A DNA stretch of 64,000 nt from Pseudomonadota bacterium (lineage in GTDB: Bacteria > Desulfobacterota > Desulfovibrionia > Desulfovibrionales > Desulfovibrionaceae). A program made the position numbers and the translations under genes. The stretch is taken from the NCBI GenBank assembly GCA_023403845.1, contig JAEYDL010000015.1:1-64000 (forward strand), in the 5' to 3' direction. The notes below the pieces were generated by a model, which was not told the origin of the DNA, did no database searches, and worked only from the letters and a program-made list of their open reading frames with translations. Below, piece by piece: positions 35,501-44,132 of this stretch (position 1 is its first letter; each line of letters begins with the position of its first letter).

Positions 35501-36784
35501 TTACTGCTTTTTTTCGTGTTCCGGAGAAAGTCCTTTTTTATTATGCCCCCGGGGCTTGGGCAGCACGAGATTCAAAATGACGCCGGTGATGGCCGCGAGA
35601 CCGATGCCTCCAAGAGGGAATCGGCCGATATTGAAGGTCATGCCGCCCACGCCGAAGATGATGATCAGGGCGACGACAGCCATGTTTCGAGGTTCCATGA
35701 GATCCTGTCCGGCCCGGACCAACGTGTTCAGGCCTACAACCATGATTGCGCCGAACAGCAGAATCATGATGCCGCCCATGACAGGTACGGGAATAGAACT
35801 CAGAAAGGCACCTAGCTTGGTCACGAAAGACAGGGCAATGGCGCAGATCGCGGCCCATGTCATGATAGCGGGATTGAAGGCGCGGGTAAGGGCCACGGCC
35901 CCGGTAACCTCGGAGTAGGTGGTGTTCGGGGGACCTCCCAGAAAACTGGCTGCCATGGTGGCGATACCGTCGCCGAGCATGGTGTTCTTTATTCCTGGAT
36001 CCTTGAGGAAATCCTTTCCCGTAACCGAACTGATGGCGATAACGTCACCAAAGTGTTCAATGGCGGGCGCGAGGGTGATGGGGATGATGAACAGGATGGC
36101 CTCAAGGTTGAATTCAGGGAAGATGAAGGGAGGCATGCCGAACCAGGGCGTGGCGAGAACCTTGCTGAAATCATGCACGCCCAAGACGACTGCGCAGATA
36201 TATCCGGTACAGATGCCGCAGAGGATGGGAATCAGCCGCAGCAGTCCGCGCCCGAGCAGGGAGACCAGTACTGTGGTGGCGAGAGCGGTCATGGAGATGA
36301 TGATGGCCGTACCTTCCGGCACAAGGACCATGCTGCCGTCGCCCGTTTTGCCGAGCGCCATATGGACGCCTGAAGGGGCGAGAATCAGGCCGATGACCAT
36401 GATGACCGGACCTGTAACGATGGGGGGCAGCAGACGCAGGACGATATCGGTTCCGCGCCAGCGAATGAAGAAGCTCAGAATGACGTAAACAACGCCGGCC
36501 ATGACCATGCCGCCCAGCGTTGCGGGCAGTCCCCAGGACTGGACGCCGTACATGATGGGGGCAATGAAGGCGAAAGAGGAGGCAAGAAAGATGGGAACCT
36601 TGCCTCGTGTGCAGATTTGAAAGATCAGCGTGCCGATGCCCGCCGTGAACAGGGCGACGTTGGTGTCCATCCCGGTCAGAATGGGAACGAGGACCAGCGC
36701 GCCGAAGGCCACGAACAGCATCTGGGCGCCGATCAGGCAGTCCTTGAGACGAAACGAGTATGCCAGGCCGTCGGATTGCGTCAT
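35501..36784 (-). CDS. uraA: Uracil permease (NCS2 family)
   Basis: Proton-uracil symporter, 427 residues with about 14 hydrophobic segments. Family blocks: LVPILTGMDTNVALFTAGIG in helix region 1-2, the substrate-binding PAIEHFGDVIAISSVTG and the GDGIATMAASFLGGPPNTTYSE block, the UraA counterpart of the substrate site, plus PVMGGIMILLFGAIMV. The ATG (MTQSDGL, GGAG upstream) is chosen over an earlier frame with a charged leader. It sits 37 bases downstream of upp in the same direction, a classic uracil uptake and salvage operon. Confidence 0.94.
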   Translation of the reverse strand: MTQSDGLAYSFRLKDCLIGAQMLFVAFGALVLVPILTGMDTNVALFTAGIGTLIFQICTRGKVPIFLASSFAFIAPIMYGVQSWGLPATLGGMVMAGVVYVILSFFIRWRGTDIVLRLLPPIVTGPVIMVIGLILAPSGVHMALGKTGDGSMVLVPEGTAIIISMTALATTVLVSLLGRGLLRLIPILCGICTGYICAVVLGVHDFSKVLATPWFGMPPFIFPEFNLEAILFIIPITLAPAIEHFGDVIAISSVTGKDFLKDPGIKNTMLGDGIATMAASFLGGPPNTTYSEVTGAVALTRAFNPAIMTWAAICAIALSFVTKLGAFLSSIPVPVMGGIMILLFGAIMVVGLNTLVRAGQDLMEPRNMAVVALIIIFGVGGMTFNIGRFPLGGIGLAAITGVILNLVLPKPRGHNKKGLSPEHEKKQ

Positions 36785-36821
36785 AAAAAGCTCCGGAGGA
36801 AGGTGAAGGTTCGGAAAATGC

Positions 36822-37448
36822 TTATCTGGTTCCGAATATCCTGTCTCCGGCATCGCCGAGACCCGGAATGATGTAGCCGTTTTCGTCAAGGTGAGAGTCC
36901 AGAGAAGCTGTATAGATGTCTACATCCGGGTGTGCATCCTGAACTTTTTTGACGCCTTCCGGAGCGGAGACAAGGGTCAGGGCGCACATTTTCCGGCAGC
37001 CGTGCCTTTTCAGCAGGTCCAGAGCGGCGATCATGGAACCGCCTGTAGCCAGCATGGGATCAAGAACAATGGCGAAACGTTCTTCGATCTGTTTGGCGAG
37101 TTTTACATAGTACTCCACGGGAGCGAGAGTTTCCTCGTTGCGGTACAGACCGACCACGCTGATTTTCGCCCCCGGAATCATATCGAGCACCCCGTCCATT
37201 AGACCGAGTCCCGCGCGCAGAATGGGAACGATCGTGACCATTTTTCCGGAGATATATTCGACGTCTACCGGTCCAGCCCAGCCTTTGATCGTCTTTTTTT
37301 CCGTTTTCAGCGTCTTGGTCGCCTCGTAGGTGAGCAGACGGGCAATCTCTTTGGCCACCATGCGAAATTCACTGGTAGAGGTGTTCTCCCGTCGAAGGAG
37401 TCCGAGCTTGTGCCTGATAAGCGGATGTTCGACTACATGAATTGCCAT
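36822..37448 (-). CDS. upp: Uracil phosphoribosyltransferase
   Basis: Makes UMP from uracil and PRPP, pyrimidine salvage. The 208-residue protein is full family length, with the PRPP loop VLDPMLATGGSMIAAL, the N-terminal HPLIRHKLGLLR, the RAGLGLMDGV block and the C-terminal uracil-binding region YIIPGLGDAGDRIFGT. AGGAGA lies 9 bases before the ATG. It precedes uraA. Upstream (37449-37679) is an AT-rich divergent promoter region shared with the SDR gene. Confidence 0.97.
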   Translation of the reverse strand: MAIHVVEHPLIRHKLGLLRRENTSTSEFRMVAKEIARLLTYEATKTLKTEKKTIKGWAGPVDVEYISGKMVTIVPILRAGLGLMDGVLDMIPGAKISVVGLYRNEETLAPVEYYVKLAKQIEERFAIVLDPMLATGGSMIAALDLLKRHGCRKMCALTLVSAPEGVKKVQDAHPDVDIYTASLDSHLDENGYIIPGLGDAGDRIFGTR

Positions 37449-37679
37449 GATCGTTTCTCCTGAGATAAGGATGGTCGTGGAAGGAACGGTTCCGAGTTGC
37501 TGTGGAATATCGCGCGCCGCAGTCAGATTCTCTGGTATTCAAATTATAATACCGTATTCCGAACCATCTTTTTTGTCAAAGCAAAACAAAGAGGCCGGCT
37601 ATGGCTTTGCTGCTTTGCGAATGTTATGTTCCCCAATGCCGAATGATGGAGAGAAACGCGAAATCAGGGAGGATACGAT

Positions 37680-38438
37680 ATGCTTTTGAAAGACAAGATC
37701 GCGATAGTCACCGGAGCGGCCAAGGGGATTGGCGAAGCGACGGCGAAACGTTTGGCTTCCGAAGGTGCGCGACTGATTCTTGCCGACATTGACTCCCGGG
37801 CTTGTGAAGTTGCGGAAGAAATCGTCCGAAAGGGAGGGGAGGCCGTATTTTGTCCCTGCAATGTGGGGAGAGAAGAGGATGTCCGGAGCGTTCTGGATGC
37901 TGCCGTCCGGCGTGGCGGACTCGACATTGTCGTGAACAATGCCGGCTGGCAGCTCAACAAGTCCTTGCTGGATACCAGCGTGGAGGAATTCAACAGCGTT
38001 CTGAACACGAACCTGACCAGCATGTTCATGTTTACAAAGGGGGCTGCCGAAATCCTGATCGCTCAGGGACATGGCGGAGCCATCGTCAATGTCTGCTCCA
38101 CATTCGCCGTGGTCGGGTCGCCGGGATATGCGGCCTATCACGCTTCCAAGGGCGGAGTGGCGTCCTTTACGCGCGCTGCGGCGATTTCTCTCATGCCGCA
38201 CAATATCCGAGTGAATGCCGTGGGACCTGGAACCACGGATACGCCCGGTCTGCACGACGGCGCACGAGATACGGGAAACGAGGCCGAGGGGATGCGCAGC
38301 TTTTTGGCTCTGCAACCGCTCAGGCGATTTGGCAAGCCTGAGGAAATTGCTGCGGTGATCGCTTTTCTGGCCAGCGATGACGCCAGTTTCGTGGCCGGAG
38401 CTTTGTGGATGGCCGATGGCGGATACACCATAATCTGA
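37680..38438 (+). CDS. SDR-family oxidoreductase
   Basis: Classical short-chain dehydrogenase/reductase of 252 residues. Cofactor motif TGAAKGIGEATAKRL near residue 12, NNAG at about 85, catalytic Ser and YxxxK in CSTFAVVGSPGYAAYHASK and the C-terminal SDDASFVAGALWMADGGY. The acidic DIDSR at the end of the second strand favours NAD over NADP. Substrate could be a sugar alcohol, steroid or oxoacyl compound; the FabG-like sequence alone does not decide. GGGAGGATACGAT precedes the ATG. Divergent from upp; the AEC transporter follows in the same direction after 187 bases. Confidence 0.9.
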   Translation: MLLKDKIAIVTGAAKGIGEATAKRLASEGARLILADIDSRACEVAEEIVRKGGEAVFCPCNVGREEDVRSVLDAAVRRGGLDIVVNNAGWQLNKSLLDTSVEEFNSVLNTNLTSMFMFTKGAAEILIAQGHGGAIVNVCSTFAVVGSPGYAAYHASKGGVASFTRAAAISLMPHNIRVNAVGPGTTDTPGLHDGARDTGNEAEGMRSFLALQPLRRFGKPEEIAAVIAFLASDDASFVAGALWMADGGYTII

Positions 38439-38625
38439 GGAGAGGTCGTCTGTGCTCCTTCTTCGGGGACGTACAAGGCGGATGTTTTTGTTTTCGTCGG
38501 GGATGATCGTTGCTTTTTGCGGGCTGTCTTTGTATTGATGTTGCCTCCGCACGGACGCGTCTGTCATACGGAGACAATTGGGGGCAACGGGGTCGACAAA
38601 AGAGAACCAATACACGGGACGTATC

Positions 38626-39603
38626 ATGTTTCAGGCTTGTTTTGCTGTTTTGCCTGTCTTTTTTGTTATTTATCTTGGGGTATTCCTGAGCGATCGGGAT
38701 ATTCTGCCCGAACAGGCCGGGACTATGCTGGGCGTATTTGTGCTCAAGGTAGCCCTGCCTTTTCTTATTCTGCACATCCTTTCCGGAGCCGATCCCGTCA
38801 ATTTTGCGCGCTGGGGGTTCTGGCTTGGAACCATCGGCTGTCAGGTGCTCGGGTACGCGGCCGTGTACTGGCTGGACAGGATGATCCTGCGCCGGGGCAC
38901 GGGGCCGGCAACGATTTCCGCCCTGAACGCCTGTTCTCCCAATGCCGCATTTGTGGGCATTCCTATTGTGGCGGGATTGTTGCCTGGCAATAGCGAAGCG
39001 CTTCTGATCTCCGGACTTGTTGCCGTCACGCCCAATCTCATCTTTATTTTTGCGCAAATTCGTTTCGACATGCTGGCTGGCTATGCAGCCTGGAGTAAAA
39101 AGTCGGGCATGGGACATCTTCTGAGAACATTTCTTATTGGCAATCCACTGCTTTTATTTACTGTTCTTGGACTGGGACTGTCCCTTTCCGGTCTTGGACT
39201 GTGGGAGCCGCTTGATCGGACGGTGGCGCTCGTCGGCTATAGCGCCGCTCCCTGCATGCTTCTTTCCCTTGGCCTGGATCTGCGCGAGCGGCTCAGGATG
39301 TCCGTCAGGCGGATTCGTATTCGGGGAATGGCCTACCAGTTTTGGCTGGTGCTCTGGAAGCTGCTGTTTCTGCCGCTTCTGTGCTGGGGCATCATGACGC
39401 TCATGGGGACGCCTCCCCTGTGGACAGGCGTCAGCGTACTGACCATGGCGACCGGGTCGGGCATGGTGGCTTCGGTTCTGGCTCAGGTCTACAGCACAGT
39501 TCCCGAGGAAGCAGCGCTTACAACCATTCTCACCAATGGACTGAGCATGGTGACGCTCACTTTGACCATTTATTTGCTGACCATGTTTGGCTATTTTTCC
39601 TGA
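38626..39603 (+). CDS. AEC-family transporter
   Basis: Auxin efflux carrier family membrane protein, 325 residues with about ten hydrophobic segments. Family pattern: VLPVFFVIYLGVFLSDRDIL at the start, ALNACSPNAAFVGIPIVAGL, and the second half VGYSAAPCMLLSLGLDL and TGSGMVASVLAQVYST. Bacterial AEC proteins include malate and other dicarboxylate permeases. Start chosen at MFQACF; an earlier in-frame ATG adds a charged leader. The ribosome binding site is weak. It follows the SDR gene in the same orientation and ends at a terminator. Confidence 0.85.
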   Translation: MFQACFAVLPVFFVIYLGVFLSDRDILPEQAGTMLGVFVLKVALPFLILHILSGADPVNFARWGFWLGTIGCQVLGYAAVYWLDRMILRRGTGPATISALNACSPNAAFVGIPIVAGLLPGNSEALLISGLVAVTPNLIFIFAQIRFDMLAGYAAWSKKSGMGHLLRTFLIGNPLLLFTVLGLGLSLSGLGLWEPLDRTVALVGYSAAPCMLLSLGLDLRERLRMSVRRIRIRGMAYQFWLVLWKLLFLPLLCWGIMTLMGTPPLWTGVSVLTMATGSGMVASVLAQVYSTVPEEAALTTILTNGLSMVTLTLTIYLLTMFGYFS

Positions 39604-39629
39604 CAGTTCCGGATGAATCTTCGTAAAGG

Positions 39630-39665
39630 ACGGCCTGAGGGATATATTTCCCCCAGGCCGTCTTT
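39630..39665. terminator. Terminator between the AEC and cytochrome genes
   Basis: ACGGCCTGaGGG / CCCcCAGGCCGT stem followed by CTTTCTG. It separates the AEC gene from the convergent cytochrome gene. Confidence 0.75.
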
Positions 39666-39703
39666 CTGCCCTCTTTGTTTTCCCGGGGACGCGGAGGGTT
39701 CAT

Positions 39704-40312
39704 CTAGCTCCGTGCGTTCGTCTTCTTCTGCCAGACAAAAAAATGAAGCAGGGCCATGCCTCCATGTCCGAGGAGGTACAGTTCGATGAGCAGGGAAAAC
39801 CCCTTATGCAGGGAACGCCAGCTTTCCGCCGCCGGGAAACCGTCTTGCCAGAGCAAAAACCATATGAGACCGGACAGAGAAACAAGCAGCAGCGCGCCGA
39901 GACCAAGCCCCTGCACGGCTGTCGCCAGGCCTTTGGGGCGGGGGGGAACCATCCTGAAGTGCAGGCTGGCGATGAGATCCTTTTTCAACTGTTCCGTATC
40001 GTTCCACAAATAGGGGAAGAAGTAGCGCAGCCCCCGGTTGCTCAGACTGTCGCGCACGAGCAGAAGTCCCAGAACTGTGGTCGCTATCCCGGCAAGGATA
40101 TGATACCAGGAGAAGAATCGGGCGAACAGGCCGGAGGCCATGACGTCCGGCGTGATAAAGCGCATGCCGAAACTGCTGAGAATCTGCAGCACGATAAGCA
40201 TGGCGATGGCCGCATGCAGGCGGCGCAGCGCAGGGCGTTGAAAAAAGCCGAGAAAGCGCCAGAGAAGTCTGGCCTGTTCCTTGAGCTGTCCGGCAAGAGA
40301 CAATGTCGGCAT
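39704..40312 (-). CDS. Small b-type cytochrome membrane subunit
   Basis: Four-helix membrane protein of 202 residues, of the cytochrome b/b561 or hydrogenase cytochrome-b subunit type. Candidate haem ligands: His in LRRLHAAIAMLIVLQ (helix 1), His in FFSWYHILAGIATT (helix 2) and His in ESWRSLHKGFSLLIELYLLGHG (helix 4 region), with another His near the C-terminus (ALLHFFVW). AAGGAGTGC precedes the chosen ATG, MPTLSLAG; a longer in-frame leader has no family character. No partner dehydrogenase gene is adjacent. It would receive or pass quinone electrons; function beyond family is not assignable. Confidence 0.75.
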   Translation of the reverse strand: MPTLSLAGQLKEQARLLWRFLGFFQRPALRRLHAAIAMLIVLQILSSFGMRFITPDVMASGLFARFFSWYHILAGIATTVLGLLLVRDSLSNRGLRYFFPYLWNDTEQLKKDLIASLHFRMVPPRPKGLATAVQGLGLGALLLVSLSGLIWFLLWQDGFPAAESWRSLHKGFSLLIELYLLGHGGMALLHFFVWQKKTNARS

Positions 40313-40618
40313 GATGCACTCCTTGTCTGCCTGATGGCAGGTATATGAGATTCGGAATAGCAGGAGGTCGTCTGAAAATCCATGATAGAAACAGGGATGT
40401 TTTCCCGTTTTGGGGTCCGTCTCCGGGCGTCGGACAGGTAGGAGGCCGTGGCGAGTGAATTTCCCCGGGACTTGGGCCGCCTTGGACAACCTTAGCCGGG
40501 CAGCGGGGGATGCCTTCTTCAGCCGACGGCTTGTCTGTATTTGAATATGCGTGTATCCGTAGAGAGGCGGTTTCGCGCCTGCAGGCGCATGTCGTCAAAT
40601 TGAAACATGAGGCCCCTT
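40313..40618. other. Divergent promoter region
   Basis: Lies between the cytochrome gene (-) and the NSS transporter (+). No conserved elements beyond GAGGCCCC near the transporter start. No small gene recognised. Confidence 0.45.
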
Positions 40619-41974
40619 ATGGCAGAAAAAAAAGCCCGCGATCTTTTCGCCTCCCGCCTCGGCATTCTGGCCGCGACGCTGGGGTCGGCGGTGGGATTGG
40701 GCAATATCTGGAAATTTCCGGCCCTGACTGGGCAGAACGGCGGCGCTTCCTTTCTGCTCATCTATGTTTTATCCACTCTTGTGGTAGGATTGCCGCTCAT
40801 GATTGCGGAGATGGTCATAGGCCGTTCAACCAGGACCAATGCCTTCAGGGCGTTCACGCTGCTTACGGCGAAACCATTCTGGTGGCTTATCGGGGGAATG
40901 GGCATCGTCGCCGCCGCGATCATTCTGGCTTTTTACTCGGATGTCGCCGGGTGGGTTTTCGCCTACATTCCCAAGGCGTTTTCAGGGGCCATTTCTACAC
41001 AGGATCCGCAGGAGGCCAGCGCCGTTTTCGCCTCTTTGCTTGAAAGCCCTTTGCAATCCCTGTTCTGGCAATGGCTGGTGCTTTGCGCAACAGCGGCCAT
41101 CATCATGCGCGGCGCTTCGGCGGGTATTGAAAAGGCTACGCGAATCCTCATTCCGTTACTTTTCCTGCTCCTGATTGTCGTCTGCATCCGCAGTCTGACA
41201 TTACCTAATGCCGTGGAAGGACTGCGTTTCCTGTTCATGCCGGATTTCAGCCGTATCGACAGCTCGGTCATTCTCATGGCTCTGGGACTCTCTTTCTTCA
41301 AAATGTCCATCGGATTTGGCTGCATGATTACCTACGGGAGCTACTTCCGGGCTGATACCAATGTGCCCATGCTGGCCACCCGCGTCATGTTCTGCGATCT
41401 GCTTGTCTCCATTCTCGCTGGTATCGCCGTTTTTCCCGCCGTGTTCAGTTTCGGATTCGAACCGACGGCAGGGACCAGTCTGCTGTTTCTGACCATTCCC
41501 GCCGTTTTTTCTTCCATGCCCGGGGGAACTTTGTTCACGGCCCTGTTCTTCATTCTGTCGGCCGTAGCTTCCACGGGAGCCATGCTTTCGCTTATGGAGG
41601 TTCCCGTAGTCTGGGCTGCCGAAACATTCCGCGTTTCCCGCCGCAGGGCCACGCTGTTCATCACCGCAGGAATCATTCTTGCCGGCATGCCGGCGGCTCT
41701 GGGCACCAACGTGCTCAGTCACGTCTCCCTGTTTGGTCTTTCACTGTTTGATATGTACGATTTTCTGTCCTCGAATCTGCTCTTGCCCGTGGGGGGGCTG
41801 CTTCTGAGCCTGTTTGTCGGCTATGTTTGGAACAGAGACAGCGCTCTTGATGTCCTGAGCAATGGAGGTGCGCTGCATAACAGAACCATGGCCCGTTTGC
41901 TTCTGTTCTGCTGCAAGACCATTACGCCGGTGTTGATTGCCTTGATTCTCCTGCATGGTCTGCATGTGCTCTAG
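40619..41974 (+). CDS. Sodium-dependent transporter (NSS/SLC6 family)
   Basis: Sodium-coupled symporter of 451 residues with about 11-12 hydrophobic segments. The family helix 1 signature is complete: LGSAVGLGNIWKFPALTGQNG, with unwound substrate-binding residues, and IILAFYSDVAGWVF in helix 3. NSS proteins carry amino acids or similar amines; substrate here unknown. Start at MAEKKAR: ATGAGG lies 9 bases upstream, serving as ribosome binding site; an ATG 4 codons earlier is the alternative. The C-terminal helix is slightly short of SLC6 eukaryotes but typical of bacterial NSS. Followed by a bidirectional terminator. Confidence 0.9.
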   Translation: MAEKKARDLFASRLGILAATLGSAVGLGNIWKFPALTGQNGGASFLLIYVLSTLVVGLPLMIAEMVIGRSTRTNAFRAFTLLTAKPFWWLIGGMGIVAAAIILAFYSDVAGWVFAYIPKAFSGAISTQDPQEASAVFASLLESPLQSLFWQWLVLCATAAIIMRGASAGIEKATRILIPLLFLLLIVVCIRSLTLPNAVEGLRFLFMPDFSRIDSSVILMALGLSFFKMSIGFGCMITYGSYFRADTNVPMLATRVMFCDLLVSILAGIAVFPAVFSFGFEPTAGTSLLFLTIPAVFSSMPGGTLFTALFFILSAVASTGAMLSLMEVPVVWAAETFRVSRRRATLFITAGIILAGMPAALGTNVLSHVSLFGLSLFDMYDFLSSNLLLPVGGLLLSLFVGYVWNRDSALDVLSNGGALHNRTMARLLLFCCKTITPVLIALILLHGLHVL

Positions 41975-42006
41975 GTTCTGCATGCCCTGTAAGCGAAAAT
42001 AGAAAG

Positions 42007-42035
42007 AGCCGCCTCATTCGTCGGGCGGCTTTTTC
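42007..42035. terminator. Bidirectional terminator
   Basis: AGCCGCC / GGCGGCT stem with 10-base loop, then TTTTT on plus. The minus side has TCTTTCTATTTT. It separates the NSS gene from the end of the urease operon. Confidence 0.85.
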
Positions 42036-42053
42036 CGTTTGACTGCATTTGCC

Positions 42054-42446
42054 TCAGACCCTCTTTTCGGAGCAGGTCAGTTGGTAGCCCGCCCAGACAG
42101 AGCAAATGCAGAGAACGGCGTTAAGCAGGACATTCAGCCCCGCCAGCAGGAGATTACCGGTGTGAAACAGGTTGAACGTATCGAGGGAAAATGTGGAGAA
42201 CGTGGTGAAACCTCCGAGAAATCCGGTTCCCAGCAGACTGTACCCCGCGGTGAAGGGCCGGCCGCTGCGTTTTATGGCTCCCTGCAACATCCCCATGAGG
42301 AACCCTCCGAAAACGTTGATGCACAGGATGCCGATGGGAAAGGCCATCGCTGTCCCGTGCATGATGACGGCGTTCAGCTTGAAGCGGCAGACCGCTCCGG
42401 CGGCGCCTCCGCAGAGTACGGCGACGGCATTTTCGATATACGACAT
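42054..42446 (-). CDS. crcB: Fluoride channel CrcB, N-in copy
   Basis: Four-helix Fluc channel of 130 residues that exports fluoride. Family core: GAVCRFKLN, the polar NVFGGFLMG in helix 2 and the TFSTFSLDTF phenylalanine box in helix 3. K/R count by side: five in loop 2 plus C-tail (AIKRSGR, SEKRV) and two in loop 1, predicting N-terminus inside. AAGGGGG precedes the ATG. It is last in the urea-ammonium run, 10 bases after its paralogue, which has the opposite bias. No fluoride riboswitch is possible in the 10-base gap. Confidence 0.93.
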   Translation of the reverse strand: MSYIENAVAVLCGGAAGAVCRFKLNAVIMHGTAMAFPIGILCINVFGGFLMGMLQGAIKRSGRPFTAGYSLLGTGFLGGFTTFSTFSLDTFNLFHTGNLLLAGLNVLLNAVLCICSVWAGYQLTCSEKRV

Positions 42447-42456
42447 GAAAACCCCC

Positions 42457-42837
42457 TTACTGGAGCATCAGAAAGAAACCGAAGGCCGTGCCGCAGAGGC
42501 ACAGGACCATATTGGTGACGATGTTGACAATTCCCTTTACGGGACGTCCGTCCCTGAATGCAGAGAACGTGTCCATGGAGAATGTGGAGAACGTGGTCAG
42601 CGCGCCGAGAAAACCTTCGCCGATAAAGTCGTGCCAGGGGATGAGCGGGACCGTACCTGTCCTGATGGCTCCAGCGAGCAGCCCCATGACGAATGAGCCG
42701 AGCACGTTGACGAACAGCGTGCCGAAAGGGAAGCTCTTTCCAAACCAGTCGGCGAACCATCCGGAGATCTGGAAACGGCAGAAGGCTCCTATCGCGCCTC
42801 CCCCGGCGACCCAGAGCGTTCCTGTGAATTCGGTCAT
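42457..42837 (-). CDS. crcB: Fluoride channel CrcB, N-out copy
   Basis: Second Fluc-family channel, 126 residues: four helices, GAIGAFCRFQISG, NVLGSFVMG and the TFSTFSMDTF box. Charge bias is reversed relative to the neighbour: five K/R in loops 1 and 3 (CRFQ, FGKSF, FRDGRPVK) and only one on the other side, predicting N-terminus outside. Fluc dimers are antiparallel, so these two could pair as a heterodimer. ATG at 42837 chosen because AAGGAG lies 6 bases before it; the ATG two codons earlier would be too near. Follows amtB after 53 bases with an intervening hairpin. Confidence 0.93.
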   Translation of the reverse strand: MTEFTGTLWVAGGGAIGAFCRFQISGWFADWFGKSFPFGTLFVNVLGSFVMGLLAGAIRTGTVPLIPWHDFIGEGFLGALTTFSTFSMDTFSAFRDGRPVKGIVNIVTNMVLCLCGTAFGFFLMLQ

Positions 42838-42855
42838 GGTCATCTCCTTGTGAAG

Positions 42856-42879
42856 GAGGCCGGGACATTACCCGGCCTC
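42856..42879 (-). other. Hairpin between amtB and crcB
   Basis: GAGGCCGGG / CCCGGCCTC with 6-base loop, not followed by a T-run in either direction. Likely an mRNA processing or attenuation hairpin rather than a full terminator, so crcB may be expressed below amtB. Confidence 0.6.
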
Positions 42880-42890
42880 TTGCTGAAGGA

Positions 42891-44105
42891 TTACATCTTG
42901 TAGGCATCTTCGCCGTGCAGGGATTCGTCGAGGCCAGCTTCTTCCTGTTCTCTGGTGACCCGGATTGGTCCCCAGAGGCTGATGACCTTCAGAATGACGA
43001 CAGTCATAATGAAGGAATACGCAGCTACAATGATGACGCCGAGAAGCTGCATGAGAAACTGATGGATTCCGGCGCTGACCTTGTCGATGTTGCTGCTGGC
43101 AAGAATACCGAGAAGCAGGGCACCGGTGACGCCGCCCATTCCATGGGCCCGCCAGACTTCGAGCGCATCATCGAAGCCGAAGCGTTCCTGAATGTTTTTG
43201 GCGAAATAGCAGACGGTGGCGCCAGCCGCGCCAATGACGATCGCAGCCCAGGGTTCCACGTAGCCTGCGCAGGGCGTGATGGTGGCGAGTCCGGCCACCG
43301 CCCCGACGAGCACTCCGGAGAAGGAGGGCTTGTGATCATAACGCCAGTCGAGGAACATCCAGACGATCATGGCGATGGAACCCGCGATGGTCGTGTTGGT
43401 GAAGGCGTAGGCGGCCAGACCGTCGGCGGCGTAGGCTCCGCCTGCATTGAATCCGAACCAGCCGAACCACAGCAGACCGGCGCCTACGGCGACCAGCGGC
43501 AGGTTATTGGGAACGGTAGGTTCTCCGGGTTTCATGTCGTCACGCCGTCCAAGGAAGATGACCGAGGCAAGCGCCGCGAAACCTGCACTCACATGGATCA
43601 CGATACCGCCGGCAAAATCCACTACACCGATCTTGGCAAGGAAGCCTCCGCCCCAAACCCAGTGGCACACGGGGATATAGATGAAGATCATCCACAGAAT
43701 GAGGAATTTCAGGTAACCGCGGAAATTGAGCCTTCCCGCGAAGGCTCCCGTAATCAGCGCTGGAGCAATGACTGCGAACATGAGCTGATAGGCAAAGAAG
43801 AGGATGAAGGGAACCGTACTCGCATAGGTGGGGCTCGGTGCTATGCCTACATTGGTCAGGGCGAAATGATAGCTGATGTCGCCGAACAGACCGCCTACGT
43901 CGGGCCCGAAGGCCAGACTGAATCCGCCGAAGATCCAGATGACGGCGGTTACGCCCATGGAGATGAAATTTTGCATCATAATGGTCAGCACGTTCTTCTT
44001 GCGCACCATGCCGCCGTAGAACAGGGCGAGGGCTGGCGTCATCAGACACACCAGTGCGGTGCACAACATGACGAAGCCGGTATCACCGGTATTGAGGGAA
44101 AACAT
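42891..44105 (-). CDS. amtB: Ammonium transporter
   Basis: Ammonium channel of the Amt family, 404 residues with 11 helices. Core blocks: LALFYGGMVRKKNVLTIMMQ, the pore segments GGGIVIHVSAGFAAL-like region with the conserved pore His, LWFGWFGFNAGG, and WRAHGMGGVTGALLLG with the second pore His. The C-tail GLDESLHGEDAYKM matches the regulatory tail that binds GlnK, but no glnK gene is here. No signal peptide seen, so the first helix stays. AAAGGAGGA before ATG. It lies between the urea channel and the CrcB pair, handling ammonium from urease. Confidence 0.96.
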   Translation of the reverse strand: MFSLNTGDTGFVMLCTALVCLMTPALALFYGGMVRKKNVLTIMMQNFISMGVTAVIWIFGGFSLAFGPDVGGLFGDISYHFALTNVGIAPSPTYASTVPFILFFAYQLMFAVIAPALITGAFAGRLNFRGYLKFLILWMIFIYIPVCHWVWGGGFLAKIGVVDFAGGIVIHVSAGFAALASVIFLGRRDDMKPGEPTVPNNLPLVAVGAGLLWFGWFGFNAGGAYAADGLAAYAFTNTTIAGSIAMIVWMFLDWRYDHKPSFSGVLVGAVAGLATITPCAGYVEPWAAIVIGAAGATVCYFAKNIQERFGFDDALEVWRAHGMGGVTGALLLGILASSNIDKVSAGIHQFLMQLLGVIIVAAYSFIMTVVILKVISLWGPIRVTREQEEAGLDESLHGEDAYKM

Positions 44106-44132
44106 GCGAATCCTCCTTTGGGGTTGAATGAA

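Noticed and set aside
37449..37679. Promoter for upp with TTGACA and TATAAT
   Set aside because: The two boxes are 25 bases apart, too far for a normal spacer; only the general AT-richness supports a promoter here.
42447..42890. Fluoride riboswitch upstream of the CrcB genes
   Set aside because: The gaps are only 10 and 53 bases, and the second contains a simple hairpin; the conserved fluoride riboswitch fold cannot be placed.
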